DNA of 45,225 bases from Parasulfuritortus sp. (lineage in GTDB: Bacteria; Pseudomonadota; Gammaproteobacteria; Burkholderiales; Thiobacillaceae), in assembly GCA_031291185.1 (NCBI GenBank), contig JARLJM010000015.1, positions 1-45,225 of the forward strand, written 5' to 3'. Positions 1-8,050 of this stretch are shown piece after piece (the first letter of the stretch is position 1; every line of letters begins with the position of its first letter). Both the position numbers and the translations under genes were made by a program. The notes under the pieces are model-generated. The model saw only the letters and a program-made list of their open reading frames with translations, ran no database searches and was not told the DNA's origin.

Positions 1-675
1 CACGATGGTTGTCGGCACCAGGCCAGCCACCTCACTCACCGCGTCAAAGCGTTTGATAACCACCGAAATGACCTTGGCGACCGGCGCGGCAAGGATGAAG
101 AACAGGCCAACAAAGAGCAGCACCTTTCCGGTGTTGACCAGACTGATACCACCACCGGTGGAAAACTCATACAGCAGTGCCAAAAGCACCACGCCCATGA
201 CGTCATCGAGGACCGCCGCGCCCAACACCACCTGCCCCTCGGTACTGGCCTGGCGTCTGAGGTCGGCCAGGACACGCACCGTGATGCCGATGCTGGTCGC
301 GGTCAAGGTGCCGCCAACGAACAGACTGGGTAACAGATCAAGCCCCGACACCCCGCGCGCGATGCCAAACCCGAACAGGAAGGGCAGGACAAAGCCTGAT
401 ACCGCGACTATCAGAGACTGACCTCCGGTGCGTGCCAGTCCTCGCACATCGGTCTCCAGCCCCACCTCGAACAGCAGCAGGATGATGCCGATCTCGGCCA
501 GCAATCGAATGGTCTCGTCGGGCGCCAGCCAACCCAGCAGACTGGGACCCAACACCACCCCCGCCAGCAACTCTCCAATCACCGAGGGCGACTTAAGTCG
601 CACCGCCAGTTCCGCCAGCACACGGGCCGTGAGCAGGACAAGCATGAGCTGAAACAGAAAATCAGGTGCATCCAT
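1..675 (-). CDS. CPA2-family Na+/H+ antiporter, N-terminal part (cut by window edge)
   Basis: The first 225 residues of a polytopic inner-membrane cation:proton antiporter; the rest lies beyond base 1. The start used is the ATG opening MDAPDFLFQL; a GTG three codons upstream is possible. Hydrophobic segments recur throughout. The stretch IILLLFEVGLETD (about residues 64-76) matches the conserved end of an early helix in KefB/NapA-type carriers. The pair DD at about 157-158, in AAVLDDVMGVV, matches the double aspartate of electrogenic Na+/H+ antiporters, so sodium/proton exchange is more likely than glutathione-gated K+ efflux. It is the last visible gene of a leftward set with the MscS-like protein (61 bases upstream) and a MarR regulator, which suggests an ion or osmotic stress role. 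The family is clear; the transported ion is inferred. Confidence 0.87.
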   Translation of the reverse strand, partial: MDAPDFLFQLMLVLLTARVLAELAVRLKSPSVIGELLAGVVLGPSLLGWLAPDETIRLLAEIGIILLLFEVGLETDVRGLARTGGQSLIVAVSGFVLPFLFGFGIARGVSGLDLLPSLFVGGTLTATSIGITVRVLADLRRQASTEGQVVLGAAVLDDVMGVVLLALLYEFSTGGGISLVNTGKVLLFVGLFFILAAPVAKVISVVIKRFDAVSEVAGLVPTTIV

Positions 676-736
676 ACCGTGCACGCTCAGGTCAAGCTGG
701 CAGGCAATTCGCCAAAGCCCCCCGTGTGGATCAATT

Positions 737-1402
737 TCATTTCCCTGTCCACTCTCGAATACGGCTCGCAGCCCATTCCCGACCGCCCAGCCCGAAGGCC
801 AGAGCCAGCGCCAATACCAGTCCGCCGAAACCTATGGCAAAGGCGACCGTTACCAGTTGCACACCGATATTCAGTTGTTCCAAAGCCAGGAACAAGGCAA
901 ATATCTGAACCATGTACTCCACGGTGGTGCTCATCATCAGGGCATTGGGCGCCTTGATGCCATGCAGCCAGGTAAAGGTAAGCCGATTGATGAATCGCGC
1001 CAGCAAAGTCCCAAACAACATGACCAGGATAGCGACCAGGACGTTGGGCAGATAAAGCACGGCCCGGTTGAGCAGTTCAGCCACAGTGTGCAGGCCGAGG
1101 CTGTTGGCCACCGAAACCGACACCACCAGAATGACCAGCCAGTACATCAGTGCCGCAATCAGGCCAGACAACGAAAGTTTCACCCCGCCGGCGCCGGCCA
1201 GTGCCTCGAGTCCGGACTTGGCTGCCAGGCTGTCGAAATTCAGCGCCTTGAGCAGGCGTTGCACACCAGTGCGCAGGAGACGCGCGAGCAGCCAGCCAAG
1301 CAAAAACAGGATCAGTGCAGCCAGCAACTTGGGCGCAAAGATCGCGATTTCACTCCAGAATGTTTGCAGGGAAGTGAAAAAGATATCGATTTGCTGGTTC
1401 AT
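737..1402 (-). CDS. Small MscS-like membrane protein (conserved TM-helix family)
   Basis: A 221-residue membrane protein with about five hydrophobic segments (roughly 22-43, 81-103, 117-137, 157-172 and 183-206). The last is rich in glycine and alanine and ends AFGLGGRE, resembling the pore-lining helix of MscS channels. The cytoplasmic beta domain of true MscS is absent. It therefore fits the short mechanosensitive-channel-related family with repeated conserved TM helices, which often carries the generic name mechanosensitive ion channel family protein. Its ATG overlaps the MarR stop as TGATG, so translation is probably coupled. Conductance or tension gating cannot be inferred from this sequence. 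Confidence 0.82.
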   Translation of the reverse strand: MNQQIDIFFTSLQTFWSEIAIFAPKLLAALILFLLGWLLARLLRTGVQRLLKALNFDSLAAKSGLEALAGAGGVKLSLSGLIAALMYWLVILVVSVSVANSLGLHTVAELLNRAVLYLPNVLVAILVMLFGTLLARFINRLTFTWLHGIKAPNALMMSTTVEYMVQIFALFLALEQLNIGVQLVTVAFAIGFGGLVLALALAFGLGGREWAASRIREWTGK

Positions 1403-1965
1403 CAGGCACCTCTTTGAAATGGGCGCGCGACAGTTATGCCTTTGTGATTCAGCAACTCTGCCAGGGGTTTGAGTGCTGCTGCGTTATCGGTATATTCCAT
1501 CGTTGCGATCAGTGGCTGAAGGGCGTCAACGAGCCGTTCCAACGCCGGATCGTCCAGCCTTTCAAGCGCATCAACGATCACACCCCTGGCGGGTCCAGGC
1601 GCCTCCTCCACCAAATATCTGCCTGACTCGGTCAAGCTGAGCCGGGTCACGTTCGGGTTGTCGATGGAAACCAATGAACGGATCAAACCACGCTGTTCCA
1701 GCTCCATCACCATCGTTCTGACGCTCGATACATGGATTGCCATCGCCTTGGCCAGGTCGAGGACCCGCAGGCCTGGCGCCCGGTTCAATTCCCACAGGAT
1801 CCAGAGTTCGGGCGCGCTTACCTGGCTTTGAATTTCTGTCTGGAGCGAGTGCTTTTGTACCGCCAGAAGCATGACACGTATCAGCTTGAGGACACCCCGG
1901 ATGCTCTCCTGACGTCGCGCCCAGATGACCTCGACATCTTCTGTTTTCTTGACCAAAACATTCAC
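1402..1965 (-). CDS. MarR-family transcriptional regulator
   Basis: A 187-residue winged-helix regulator. Residues about 50-120 carry the MarR core: a helix (APELWILWEL), a recognition helix region (AMAIHVSSVRTMVMELEQRG) and a wing ending VTRLSLTESGR. The start has a good ribosome binding site (AGAGGTG) six bases upstream. The protein extends past the usual 140-150 residues, with a C-terminal helix-rich tail of unknown role. It heads a leftward operon with the MscS-like protein and the antiporter, and probably controls it in response to a ligand that cannot be read from sequence. A short inverted repeat lies about 85 bases upstream. Confidence 0.88.
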   Translation of the reverse strand: MNVLVKKTEDVEVIWARRQESIRGVLKLIRVMLLAVQKHSLQTEIQSQVSAPELWILWELNRAPGLRVLDLAKAMAIHVSSVRTMVMELEQRGLIRSLVSIDNPNVTRLSLTESGRYLVEEAPGPARGVIVDALERLDDPALERLVDALQPLIATMEYTDNAAALKPLAELLNHKGITVARPFQRGA

Positions 1966-2047
1966 CTCTTATCGGGCCGGGGGCATATTCCCGGCATGGG
2001 CGATGAATTCTAGTCAGTTAGTCACAGCCAGGAATTGGGGCTGTCAC

Positions 2048-2064
2048 GTAAGGCCATCCCTTAC
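2048..2064. promoter_or_regulatory. Short inverted repeat upstream of marR-type gene
   Basis: GTAAGG and CCTTAC are perfect 6-base arms separated by 5 bases, in the gap between the MarR-type gene and metA. The placement would suit an operator of the MarR-type operon. It is short and could be chance. Confidence 0.25.
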
Positions 2065-2119
2065 AACTTTTGTCTATTGAGGCAGCCCGAAAAAACTCAT
2101 CCGGAGGCACCAAAACGAC

Positions 2120-3184
2120 TCAAAGACCCAGCGGGTTGTTCGGGTCGATGCCGTCCATGAAGGGCAGCTTTCTGGCCCGATGGGTGACCTGATACATCAG
2201 GCCGATCCAGTTGGCGACGATGGCCTCGCCGGTATCGTGCCAGGTGTTGTCGAGCCGATCGGACACCCTGGACTCCGGAAACTCGGGCAACGGTTCGCCC
2301 CGTGCAACAGCCGCTTCAAGCCGCACCCGGTATTCATTCAGGATCGCCTGTTCCCTGGCGCCAAAGTAGTTCTCCGGGAACGGCGGCAGCCGCTTCAGCA
2401 CACCTTTGCCATAAAGCAGCAGGTCACGTTTGTATTCCTTGAGCAGCGAGATGGTGTCGTACTCAGGGTGGCCCTGGAAAAACACCTGCCGGAAGCCGTC
2501 GGCGCTGGTCGCCAGGTGCACCCCGGCCGCATCGCTTTCAGCAAGAACCCGCAAGCCCGCCGCGTCGAACTGCGCCCGGCTGACATCGTTCCAGCGCGAG
2601 TGCGGCACATCGAAACGGGTGTTCACATCCGAAACCAGTGGATGTGCCTTGTCCACCACGCGATGTTCGAAAACGCCCCACACCTTGTCCGGCTGCGGCA
2701 CGCGTACCTGACCATGGCGGAATTGCAGCACCGCATGCGTGGTAAGGCAGGAGCACAGCGTCGTGGTGACGTTGTCCCAGGCCCAGTCGATCACCTTGAT
2801 CAGCGGCTCCCAGAACGCTTCCTTGGACAGGTCGTGGCCGGTCACGTTGGCGCCGGTGATGATCAGCGCATCCAGCCCGTCGGCCATGATCCGGTCGAGC
2901 GGTTCGTAATAGCGTTCGATGTAAGCCTGGGCATCGGCACCGCGCGGCAATTCGGGCAGCGTGAACGGATGCACCCAGAACTGGGCGATGGGATTGGCCT
3001 CGCCCACCAGCCGGAAGAACTGCCGCTCGGTCGCGGCCAGCGCGGCATCCGGCATCATGTTGAGCAGGCCGATGTGCAGTTCGCGGATTTCCTGGTTCAG
3101 CGCGCGTTCGGCGCTGAGCACGGTCACACCTTCCTGCTTCAGGCGGGAGAAGGTGGGCAGTTCGTTGTGGGCAACCAGCGGCAT
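2120..3184 (-). CDS. metA: Homoserine O-acyltransferase, MetA type (probably succinyl)
   Basis: 354 residues of the MetA/HTS family, cytoplasmic. MetA acylates the hydroxyl of homoserine with an acyl-CoA, the first committed step of methionine synthesis. Family landmarks include the N-terminal LHIGLLNMMPDAALAATERQ, the ITGANVTG stretch, a cysteine-containing segment TLCSCLTTHAV around the expected nucleophile, VPHSRW, and QGHPEYD near the catalytic histidine. The segment after the cysteine (LTTHAVLQF) differs from the enterobacterial form I remember. Whether succinyl- or acetyl-CoA is used cannot be decided by eye. The ATG overlaps the stop of the upstream P-loop gene as TGATG, so the two are translationally coupled. 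Confidence 0.88.
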   Translation of the reverse strand: MPLVAHNELPTFSRLKQEGVTVLSAERALNQEIRELHIGLLNMMPDAALAATERQFFRLVGEANPIAQFWVHPFTLPELPRGADAQAYIERYYEPLDRIMADGLDALIITGANVTGHDLSKEAFWEPLIKVIDWAWDNVTTTLCSCLTTHAVLQFRHGQVRVPQPDKVWGVFEHRVVDKAHPLVSDVNTRFDVPHSRWNDVSRAQFDAAGLRVLAESDAAGVHLATSADGFRQVFFQGHPEYDTISLLKEYKRDLLLYGKGVLKRLPPFPENYFGAREQAILNEYRVRLEAAVARGEPLPEFPESRVSDRLDNTWHDTGEAIVANWIGLMYQVTHRARKLPFMDGIDPNNPLGL

Positions 3185-4035
3185 CAGGCGACCTTCCGTA
3201 CGATGGCCATTTCCAGCAGCGCCATGAAGTCTTTTTCATCGCGCACCTGAGCCACCTCGCGCGAGGTGACCGTATAGCCGTGCGGCCCGGCAATCGCCTC
3301 GTAGCGCGGGATGCGGGAGCGGAACAGGCGCGGGAACACCCAGCGCCCGAAGGCATTGGGGTCAACCTCGGCGGCGTATAGCAGGCCGTTTTCTTGCAGG
3401 TAGATCGCCAGTTGTTCCTGCAGGAAAGCCGGCCGGTAATACAGCGGTTTGGGGTCGGACACCGCCCGGTCGATCAGCTTCTGCTCCTCCTCGGCATCGG
3501 TCACCTGGATATACAGGATCAGCGTATTCGCCGACAGGCAGTCGATGACCCGGTCGTCGTCCATCTCGCACAGGCTGCCGCCGGCGTCGTTGACGAAGTG
3601 GTCGTAACCGTAGATGTCGTGCGCCTTGCGGATGAATTGCGGGACATCGAGCATGGCTGCGATTTCAGCTTCGCGGTACTGGGCCTGACGACGGACGAAG
3701 TCCTCCAGCGGCACGCCGCCCAGCTCCGGATTGCCCAGCTTGCCGACGAAGGCCAGCACCGGGCCCAGGTCCTCGATCTTGATGTTGTTGTGGATGTCGA
3801 TCCAGTCGCGGCGGAACAGCTCGCGCAGGAACGGCACCTGCATCGCCTGCTGCTTGATCAGGTCGAGAATCGGCTCGTCCAGGTAGCGCTTGCCGATACG
3901 GTAGTCGCCGGAATAATGGAACCAGTCCTGCTCGCGCAACATGCCGGACAGATAGGTCTTGCCGACGCCGGACATGCCAAGCAAGGTGACGCTCTTGTTC
4001 TTCCAGGCACGGAAGGATTCAGGGGTGCATTTCAT
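3184..4035 (-). CDS. Uncharacterised P-loop ATPase/kinase-like protein coupled to metA
   Basis: 283 residues with a Walker A motif GMSGVGKT near the N-terminus (about residues 20-27), directly after a short strand (SVTLLG). This layout resembles small-molecule kinases of the shikimate/adenylate kinase type. A following segment YSGDYRIGKRYLDEPI could be substrate-facing, and ILYIQVTDAEEEQ later resembles the strand after the lid in such kinases. No transmembrane segment is visible. I do not recognise a named family beyond P-loop NTPase. It sits 21 bases after the psiE-like gene and overlaps metA by one base, so the three form one operon. A role in methionine or homoserine metabolism is suggested only by this linkage. 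Confidence 0.8.
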   Translation of the reverse strand: MKCTPESFRAWKNKSVTLLGMSGVGKTYLSGMLREQDWFHYSGDYRIGKRYLDEPILDLIKQQAMQVPFLRELFRRDWIDIHNNIKIEDLGPVLAFVGKLGNPELGGVPLEDFVRRQAQYREAEIAAMLDVPQFIRKAHDIYGYDHFVNDAGGSLCEMDDDRVIDCLSANTLILYIQVTDAEEEQKLIDRAVSDPKPLYYRPAFLQEQLAIYLQENGLLYAAEVDPNAFGRWVFPRLFRSRIPRYEAIAGPHGYTVTSREVAQVRDEKDFMALLEMAIVRKVA

Positions 4036-4056
4036 GTCTTGATTCTCGAAGCAGGA

Positions 4057-4455
4057 TTATTCGCCGTCACCATACGGATAACGGACATGGCCCAGGCGGA
4101 TCACCAGCACGGACAGCGCCAGCATCAGGATGGCCCCGGCAATGCCTATCAGTTGCAGTTCGTTCAGGCTCTTCATCTCCAACACCAGATAACGCGCCAG
4201 GGCGACGATGGCGATGTAGATGGGGAAGCGGACCGGCAGTTTGCCCGACCGGTAATACAGCCCCACCATGGCCAGCACTTCCAGGTAGAGGAACAACAGC
4301 AGCAGATCGGTCAGGGCGACGGTTCTGGCCGCGAACATGGTCGCCACGTCATTCGAACCGGCGATCACCGTGGCCACGGTGATGATGGCCAGGCCCACAT
4401 GCTCGATGACACCGAGAATAGAAAGGGCAATCTTGGAGGCTAGGTTTTGTTTCAT
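4057..4455 (-). CDS. PsiE-family membrane protein
   Basis: 132 residues with four hydrophobic segments (about 10-33, 44-66, 77-92 and 101-120) and a short charged C-terminus ending PYGDGE. The layout and the segment LLLLFLYLEVLAMVGLYY resemble the PsiE family, named from the phosphate-starvation-inducible protein of E. coli. The biochemical function of the family is unknown to me. It is the first gene of the leftward psiE-ATPase-metA set. Phosphate control is not shown here: no clear Pho box was identified in the 200 bases upstream. Confidence 0.8.
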   Translation of the reverse strand: MKQNLASKIALSILGVIEHVGLAIITVATVIAGSNDVATMFAARTVALTDLLLLFLYLEVLAMVGLYYRSGKLPVRFPIYIAIVALARYLVLEMKSLNELQLIGIAGAILMLALSVLVIRLGHVRYPYGDGE

Positions 4456-4618
4456 GGCGGAATATTACCTTGACTCGTGGCTGCCTGCAGGATCGCCAGC
4501 GCAACGCATCCCGATTGACCGCGGCCCCTTCAGCTGAACGAGAAATGCCGCTTGTTGTCGACCCCGATTACATTTAGTGTGTATCCAACAGAATCATCGC
4601 AGATTACCGGGGTGATTT

Positions 4619-4654
4619 ATGGCGGCAACCGCAGTCTCCACTGTCCAGAATTGA
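4619..4654 (+). CDS. Eleven-codon leader ORF coupled to the GGDEF-EAL gene
   Basis: ATG GCG GCA ... AAT TGA encodes MAATAVSTVQN. It is preceded by a GGGGTGA ribosome binding site. Its TGA is followed by one base and then the ATG of the large signalling gene (TGACATG). The large gene has no obvious ribosome binding site of its own, so ribosomes ending here could re-initiate there. It is too short for coding statistics and could be fortuitous. Confidence 0.4.
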   Translation: MAATAVSTVQN

Positions 4655-4655
4655 C

Positions 4656-6941
4656 ATGAGCGAACCCGACAATATCGTATCCATGAACGGCCCTGGCGAA
4701 ACGGGCAAGGTCGAGTACAGCGCACTTTCCCGTGACGAGCAGGAAAAGATCCTGCATCTGCAGCAGGCCATTCTGGAATCGGTTGCGCACGGCGCCGATC
4801 ACATGGAGATCATCAACCAGGTCTGTCGACTCGAAGAACAGTTGCTGCCCAATGCCGTCGGCACGGTCATGCTGATGGATGACGCCTATGAACTGCTCAA
4901 CGTCTATGCCGCCCCCAGCATCCCGCCCGAAGCCGTCGCACAGCTGAACAATCTGCGTCCAGGACCCGGCGCGGGCTCCTGCGGCAATGTCGTTTATCGC
5001 CGCGAACCTCAGTTCGTCAGCAACGCCTTCACCGACCCGCGCTGGCAGGACCTGCGCCAGCTGGCCTTGAACTTCAACCTCTGTTCCTGCTGGTCGATGC
5101 CGATCCACTCCGGCGAACAGAAGATCGTCGGCACATTCGCCCTGTCCAGCTTCGAACACCGCTCGCCCAGCACCTTCCACCGCAAGCTGCTGGAAATCGG
5201 CGCTTCGATCATCGGCATCGTGCTTGAACGGCACAAGGCCCAGGCCACCCTCCGCCTGTTCGAGAAGGCATTCGAAGGCAGCGAGGAAGGTTTCATGATT
5301 ACCGATCTGGATCAGCGCATTCTGTCGGTGAATCCCGCTTTTGCCCGGGTGTTCGGTTACCTTGACCGGGATCTCATCGGTCAGACGCCGAAGATGCTCG
5401 CCTCAGGACGTCACGATGCCGCGTTCTATGAGGCCATGTGGCAAAGCATCGGCAACTTCGGCCACTGGCGCGGCGAGATATGGAACCGGCGCAAGAATGG
5501 CGAGATATTTCCCGAGTGGCTCAGCATTGCCGCCGTGAACGATGCCGACGGCCACACCACGCACTACATCGGCACCTTCAGCGATATCAGCGAACGCAAG
5601 ACCGCCGAGGCGCAGATCGAATACCTGTCCTCGCATGACACCCTGACCGGGTTGCCCAACCGTATGCTGTTCAAGGATCGACTGGAGAATGCCATTGCCT
5701 TTGCGACACGCGCACACAGCAAGGTGGCACTGCTCAACCTCGACCTAGACAATTTCAAACTGCTCAACGATTCCCTTGGCCATGCCGCCGGCGACGCACT
5801 GCTCTGTGCCATCTCGGCCCGACTGAAAAGCTGCGTGCGCGACACCGATTCGCTCTGCCGACTCGGTGGCGACGAGTTCCTGATCGTGCTCACCCACATG
5901 CCGGATGCCGAATCCATCAGTACGGTCGTGCTTGCAATGCTCGAACAGATTTCCAACCCGATTGAACTGGATGGCCGTGACCTGTCCCTGTCCGCCTCCA
6001 TCGGCATCGCCGTCTACCCCGAGGATGGCGACGATTTCGAAACACTGCTGAAGCGTTCCGACAAAGCCATGTTCCATGCCAAGGAAGCCGGCCGGAACAC
6101 CTACCGCTATTTCACCGAGCAACTCAACACCGACAGTCTCGAACACCTGCGCATAGCCCACGGCCTGCGCGAGGCGGTGACCCGGAATCAGTTCACGCTG
6201 CACTACCAGCCGCAGATCGACCTGGCCACGCGCCGTCTGATTGGCGCCGAGGCCCTGGTGCGCTGGAACCACCCGAGCGAGGGCTTGATTCAGCCGGGAC
6301 GGTTCATCGGAATCGCCGAGCAAACCGGGCTGATCGTCGAAATCGGAGAATGGGTACTGCACGAAGCCTGCCGTCAGGCGGTCGCCTGGCAACAGGCCGG
6401 GCTGCCTCCCATGCAGGTGGCGGTCAACATGTCAGCGGTGCAATTCCGGCGCGGCAACGTCGAGAAATCAGTCCGTTACGCACTGGAACAAAGCGGCCTG
6501 GACCCGCAATTCCTCGAGATTGAAATCACCGAGTCTGTCCTGCTGCATGACATGGATCATATGCTCGAACTGATCAAGAACCTGAAGGGATTGGGCCTGA
6601 AGCTGGCCATAGACGACTTCGGCACGGGCTATTCCAGCCTGGCCTACCTCAAGAAATTCAAGGTCGACCGCCTGAAGATCGACCAGTCATTCGTGCGCGA
6701 TATTGCGCGGGACCTGGACGACATGGCCATTGTCAGCGCCATCGTGCAGATGGCTCGCATCCTCAATCTGCGCACCATTGCAGAAGGCGTGGAAACTCTT
6801 GGCCAACTGGAGTTCCTGAGCAGCCAGGGCTGTGAAGAAGCGCAGGGCTTCCTCTTCAGCAAACCCCTGCCGCCGGAACAATTCGAGGCATTCGTCAGAT
6901 CGACAGCCTCAATCCAACGCCCTGAACCGGACAACGCTTAA
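4656..6941 (+). CDS. GAF-PAS-GGDEF-EAL cyclic-di-GMP signalling protein
   Basis: 761 residues with no membrane segment, so a soluble sensor. Order: GAF domain (about 40-190, with RPGPGAGSCGNVVY), PAS domain plus PAC tail (about 200-320, ending YIGTFSDISERK), GGDEF domain and EAL domain. GGDEF is intact at residues 404-408. An inhibitory-site RDTD lies at 395-398, five residues before it, as expected for product-inhibited diguanylate cyclases. The EAL domain has E-A-L at about 532-534, EITESVL, DDFGTGYSSL and AEGVE, so phosphodiesterase activity is also likely. Which activity dominates cannot be told. The ligand of the GAF/PAS module is unknown. It is monocistronic, with a hairpin 17 bases after the stop. 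Confidence 0.93.
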   Translation: MSEPDNIVSMNGPGETGKVEYSALSRDEQEKILHLQQAILESVAHGADHMEIINQVCRLEEQLLPNAVGTVMLMDDAYELLNVYAAPSIPPEAVAQLNNLRPGPGAGSCGNVVYRREPQFVSNAFTDPRWQDLRQLALNFNLCSCWSMPIHSGEQKIVGTFALSSFEHRSPSTFHRKLLEIGASIIGIVLERHKAQATLRLFEKAFEGSEEGFMITDLDQRILSVNPAFARVFGYLDRDLIGQTPKMLASGRHDAAFYEAMWQSIGNFGHWRGEIWNRRKNGEIFPEWLSIAAVNDADGHTTHYIGTFSDISERKTAEAQIEYLSSHDTLTGLPNRMLFKDRLENAIAFATRAHSKVALLNLDLDNFKLLNDSLGHAAGDALLCAISARLKSCVRDTDSLCRLGGDEFLIVLTHMPDAESISTVVLAMLEQISNPIELDGRDLSLSASIGIAVYPEDGDDFETLLKRSDKAMFHAKEAGRNTYRYFTEQLNTDSLEHLRIAHGLREAVTRNQFTLHYQPQIDLATRRLIGAEALVRWNHPSEGLIQPGRFIGIAEQTGLIVEIGEWVLHEACRQAVAWQQAGLPPMQVAVNMSAVQFRRGNVEKSVRYALEQSGLDPQFLEIEITESVLLHDMDHMLELIKNLKGLGLKLAIDDFGTGYSSLAYLKKFKVDRLKIDQSFVRDIARDLDDMAIVSAIVQMARILNLRTIAEGVETLGQLEFLSSQGCEEAQGFLFSKPLPPEQFEAFVRSTASIQRPEPDNA

Positions 6942-6957
6942 CCGCCTGCCGTGACAG

Positions 6958-6988
6958 ATGCCGGAGCACACAACTTGGGCTCCGGCAT
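6958..6988 (+). terminator. Stem-loop after GGDEF-EAL gene
   Basis: ATGCCGGAGC and GCTCCGGCAT are perfect 10-base arms around an 11-base loop, starting 17 bases after the stop codon. The T-tract after it is poor, so this is a hairpin terminator of uncertain strength. Confidence 0.6.
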
Positions 6989-7019
6989 TCCCATCTGCAC
7001 CCACTTCCATTTTTGTAAA

Positions 7020-7035
7020 TAAGGTCTTTACCTTA
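7020..7035. promoter_or_regulatory. Inverted repeat in tsdA upstream region
   Basis: TAAGGT and ACCTTA are perfect 6-base arms with a 4-base centre (CTTT), about 107 bases before the tsdA-like start. The placement upstream of a likely promoter suits an activator site, for example for the neighbouring TtrR-like regulator. The assignment is inferred from position only. Confidence 0.4.
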
Positions 7036-7092
7036 GTCCTTTAACTGATCGCGCACATGGTTCGCTTATCCGGCAAAGCCTAGATTGGATAC

Positions 7093-7111
7093 CGAGAACG
7101 ATTCGTTCTCG
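7093..7111. promoter_or_regulatory. Perfect palindrome just upstream of tsdA-like gene
   Basis: CGAGAACG and CGTTCTCG are perfect 8-base arms around ATT, ending 30 bases before the start codon of the dihaem cytochrome. It could be an operator or a 5' leader hairpin. Its sequence differs from the inverted repeat at 7020-7035, so a second regulator or a structural role is possible. Confidence 0.45.
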
Positions 7112-7141
7112 AATGTCCATATCACATAAAGGAATCAGGCC

Positions 7142-8038
7142 ATGCGAGCGATTTCAACCAGACTGTTCATGCTTACCCTTATTGCCACGTTCGCCGACCA
7201 TGCCATTGCCGATCCGTTGCCGACCGCGCCGACCCAGTATCCCGGCGGGGAGCTCGGCGAGATGGTCAAACTTGGTGAAGACATCATCATGCACACCAAC
7301 ACCCACCCGCTGACCAGGGATCTGGTGGGCAGCAAGCTGACCTGCAGCAGCTGCCATATCGATGGCGGCAAGGCGCAGACCATGGGCAATTTCCTCGGCA
7401 CCGCAAGCACCTTTCCGGCCTATTTTGACCGCGAAAAAACCGTCCAGACCTTGCAGGACCGGATCGCCAACTGCTTCATGCGCAGCCTGAACGGCAAACG
7501 GCCGATCATCGACAGCAAGGCCTCGATTGCGATGACGGCCTACGTGACCTGGCTCTCCGAAGGCCAGCCGATCAAATTGAACACGAGCATGCTGTCGCCG
7601 CCCGACAAAACGCTTGTGGCGATGATGAAAGGCACGGCCCACGCCAACTACGTCAGCGGCGGCAAAATCTATGCTGAACGTTGCTCCGCTTGCCACGGAG
7701 GCAACGGCGAGGGCACCGAGATCGCGCCGCCGCTGTGGGGCAGCGACTCCTACAACACCGGCGCCGGCATGAGCAAGCCGGTCAAGACGGCCAGCTGGGT
7801 CAAGCAGAACATGCCCAAGGGCGACGCCAACCTGAGCAACCAGGAAGCCGTCGATGTCAGCCTGTTCGTCGACGCCCAGCCGCGTCCCGCCTTCGACCTA
7901 CAGGCCCATCTGCTGCCCAAGGAGCAAATGGGCTATTACAACGCGGCCCTTGTCGACGAGAAAACCAATGCCCGGAGCAACCTCAAGGCCCTCGGCCTGG
8001 ACATCGACGCCATCCGCGGCGACCGGCTGATTCCCTGA
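7142..8038 (+). CDS. tsdA: Dihaem c-type cytochrome, TsdA-type thiosulfate dehydrogenase
   Basis: 298 residues with a Sec signal peptide (about 1-23, cleavage near IADPLP), so periplasmic. Two haem sites are visible: CSSCH at 68-72 and CSACH at 181-185. Between them, DRIANCFMRSLNG places a cysteine at about 111, where TsdA enzymes carry an unusual cysteine axial ligand to the catalytic haem. Met210 and Met224 are candidate distal ligands of the second haem. TsdA interconverts thiosulfate and tetrathionate with electron exchange to other cytochromes. The neighbouring TtrSR-like pair, facing it, supports a role with these sulfur compounds. The start has AAAGGAA upstream. Dominance of oxidation or tetrathionate reduction cannot be read from sequence. 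Confidence 0.83.
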   Translation: MRAISTRLFMLTLIATFADHAIADPLPTAPTQYPGGELGEMVKLGEDIIMHTNTHPLTRDLVGSKLTCSSCHIDGGKAQTMGNFLGTASTFPAYFDREKTVQTLQDRIANCFMRSLNGKRPIIDSKASIAMTAYVTWLSEGQPIKLNTSMLSPPDKTLVAMMKGTAHANYVSGGKIYAERCSACHGGNGEGTEIAPPLWGSDSYNTGAGMSKPVKTASWVKQNMPKGDANLSNQEAVDVSLFVDAQPRPAFDLQAHLLPKEQMGYYNAALVDEKTNARSNLKALGLDIDAIRGDRLIP

Positions 8039-8050
8039 GGTAGCGCCCGC

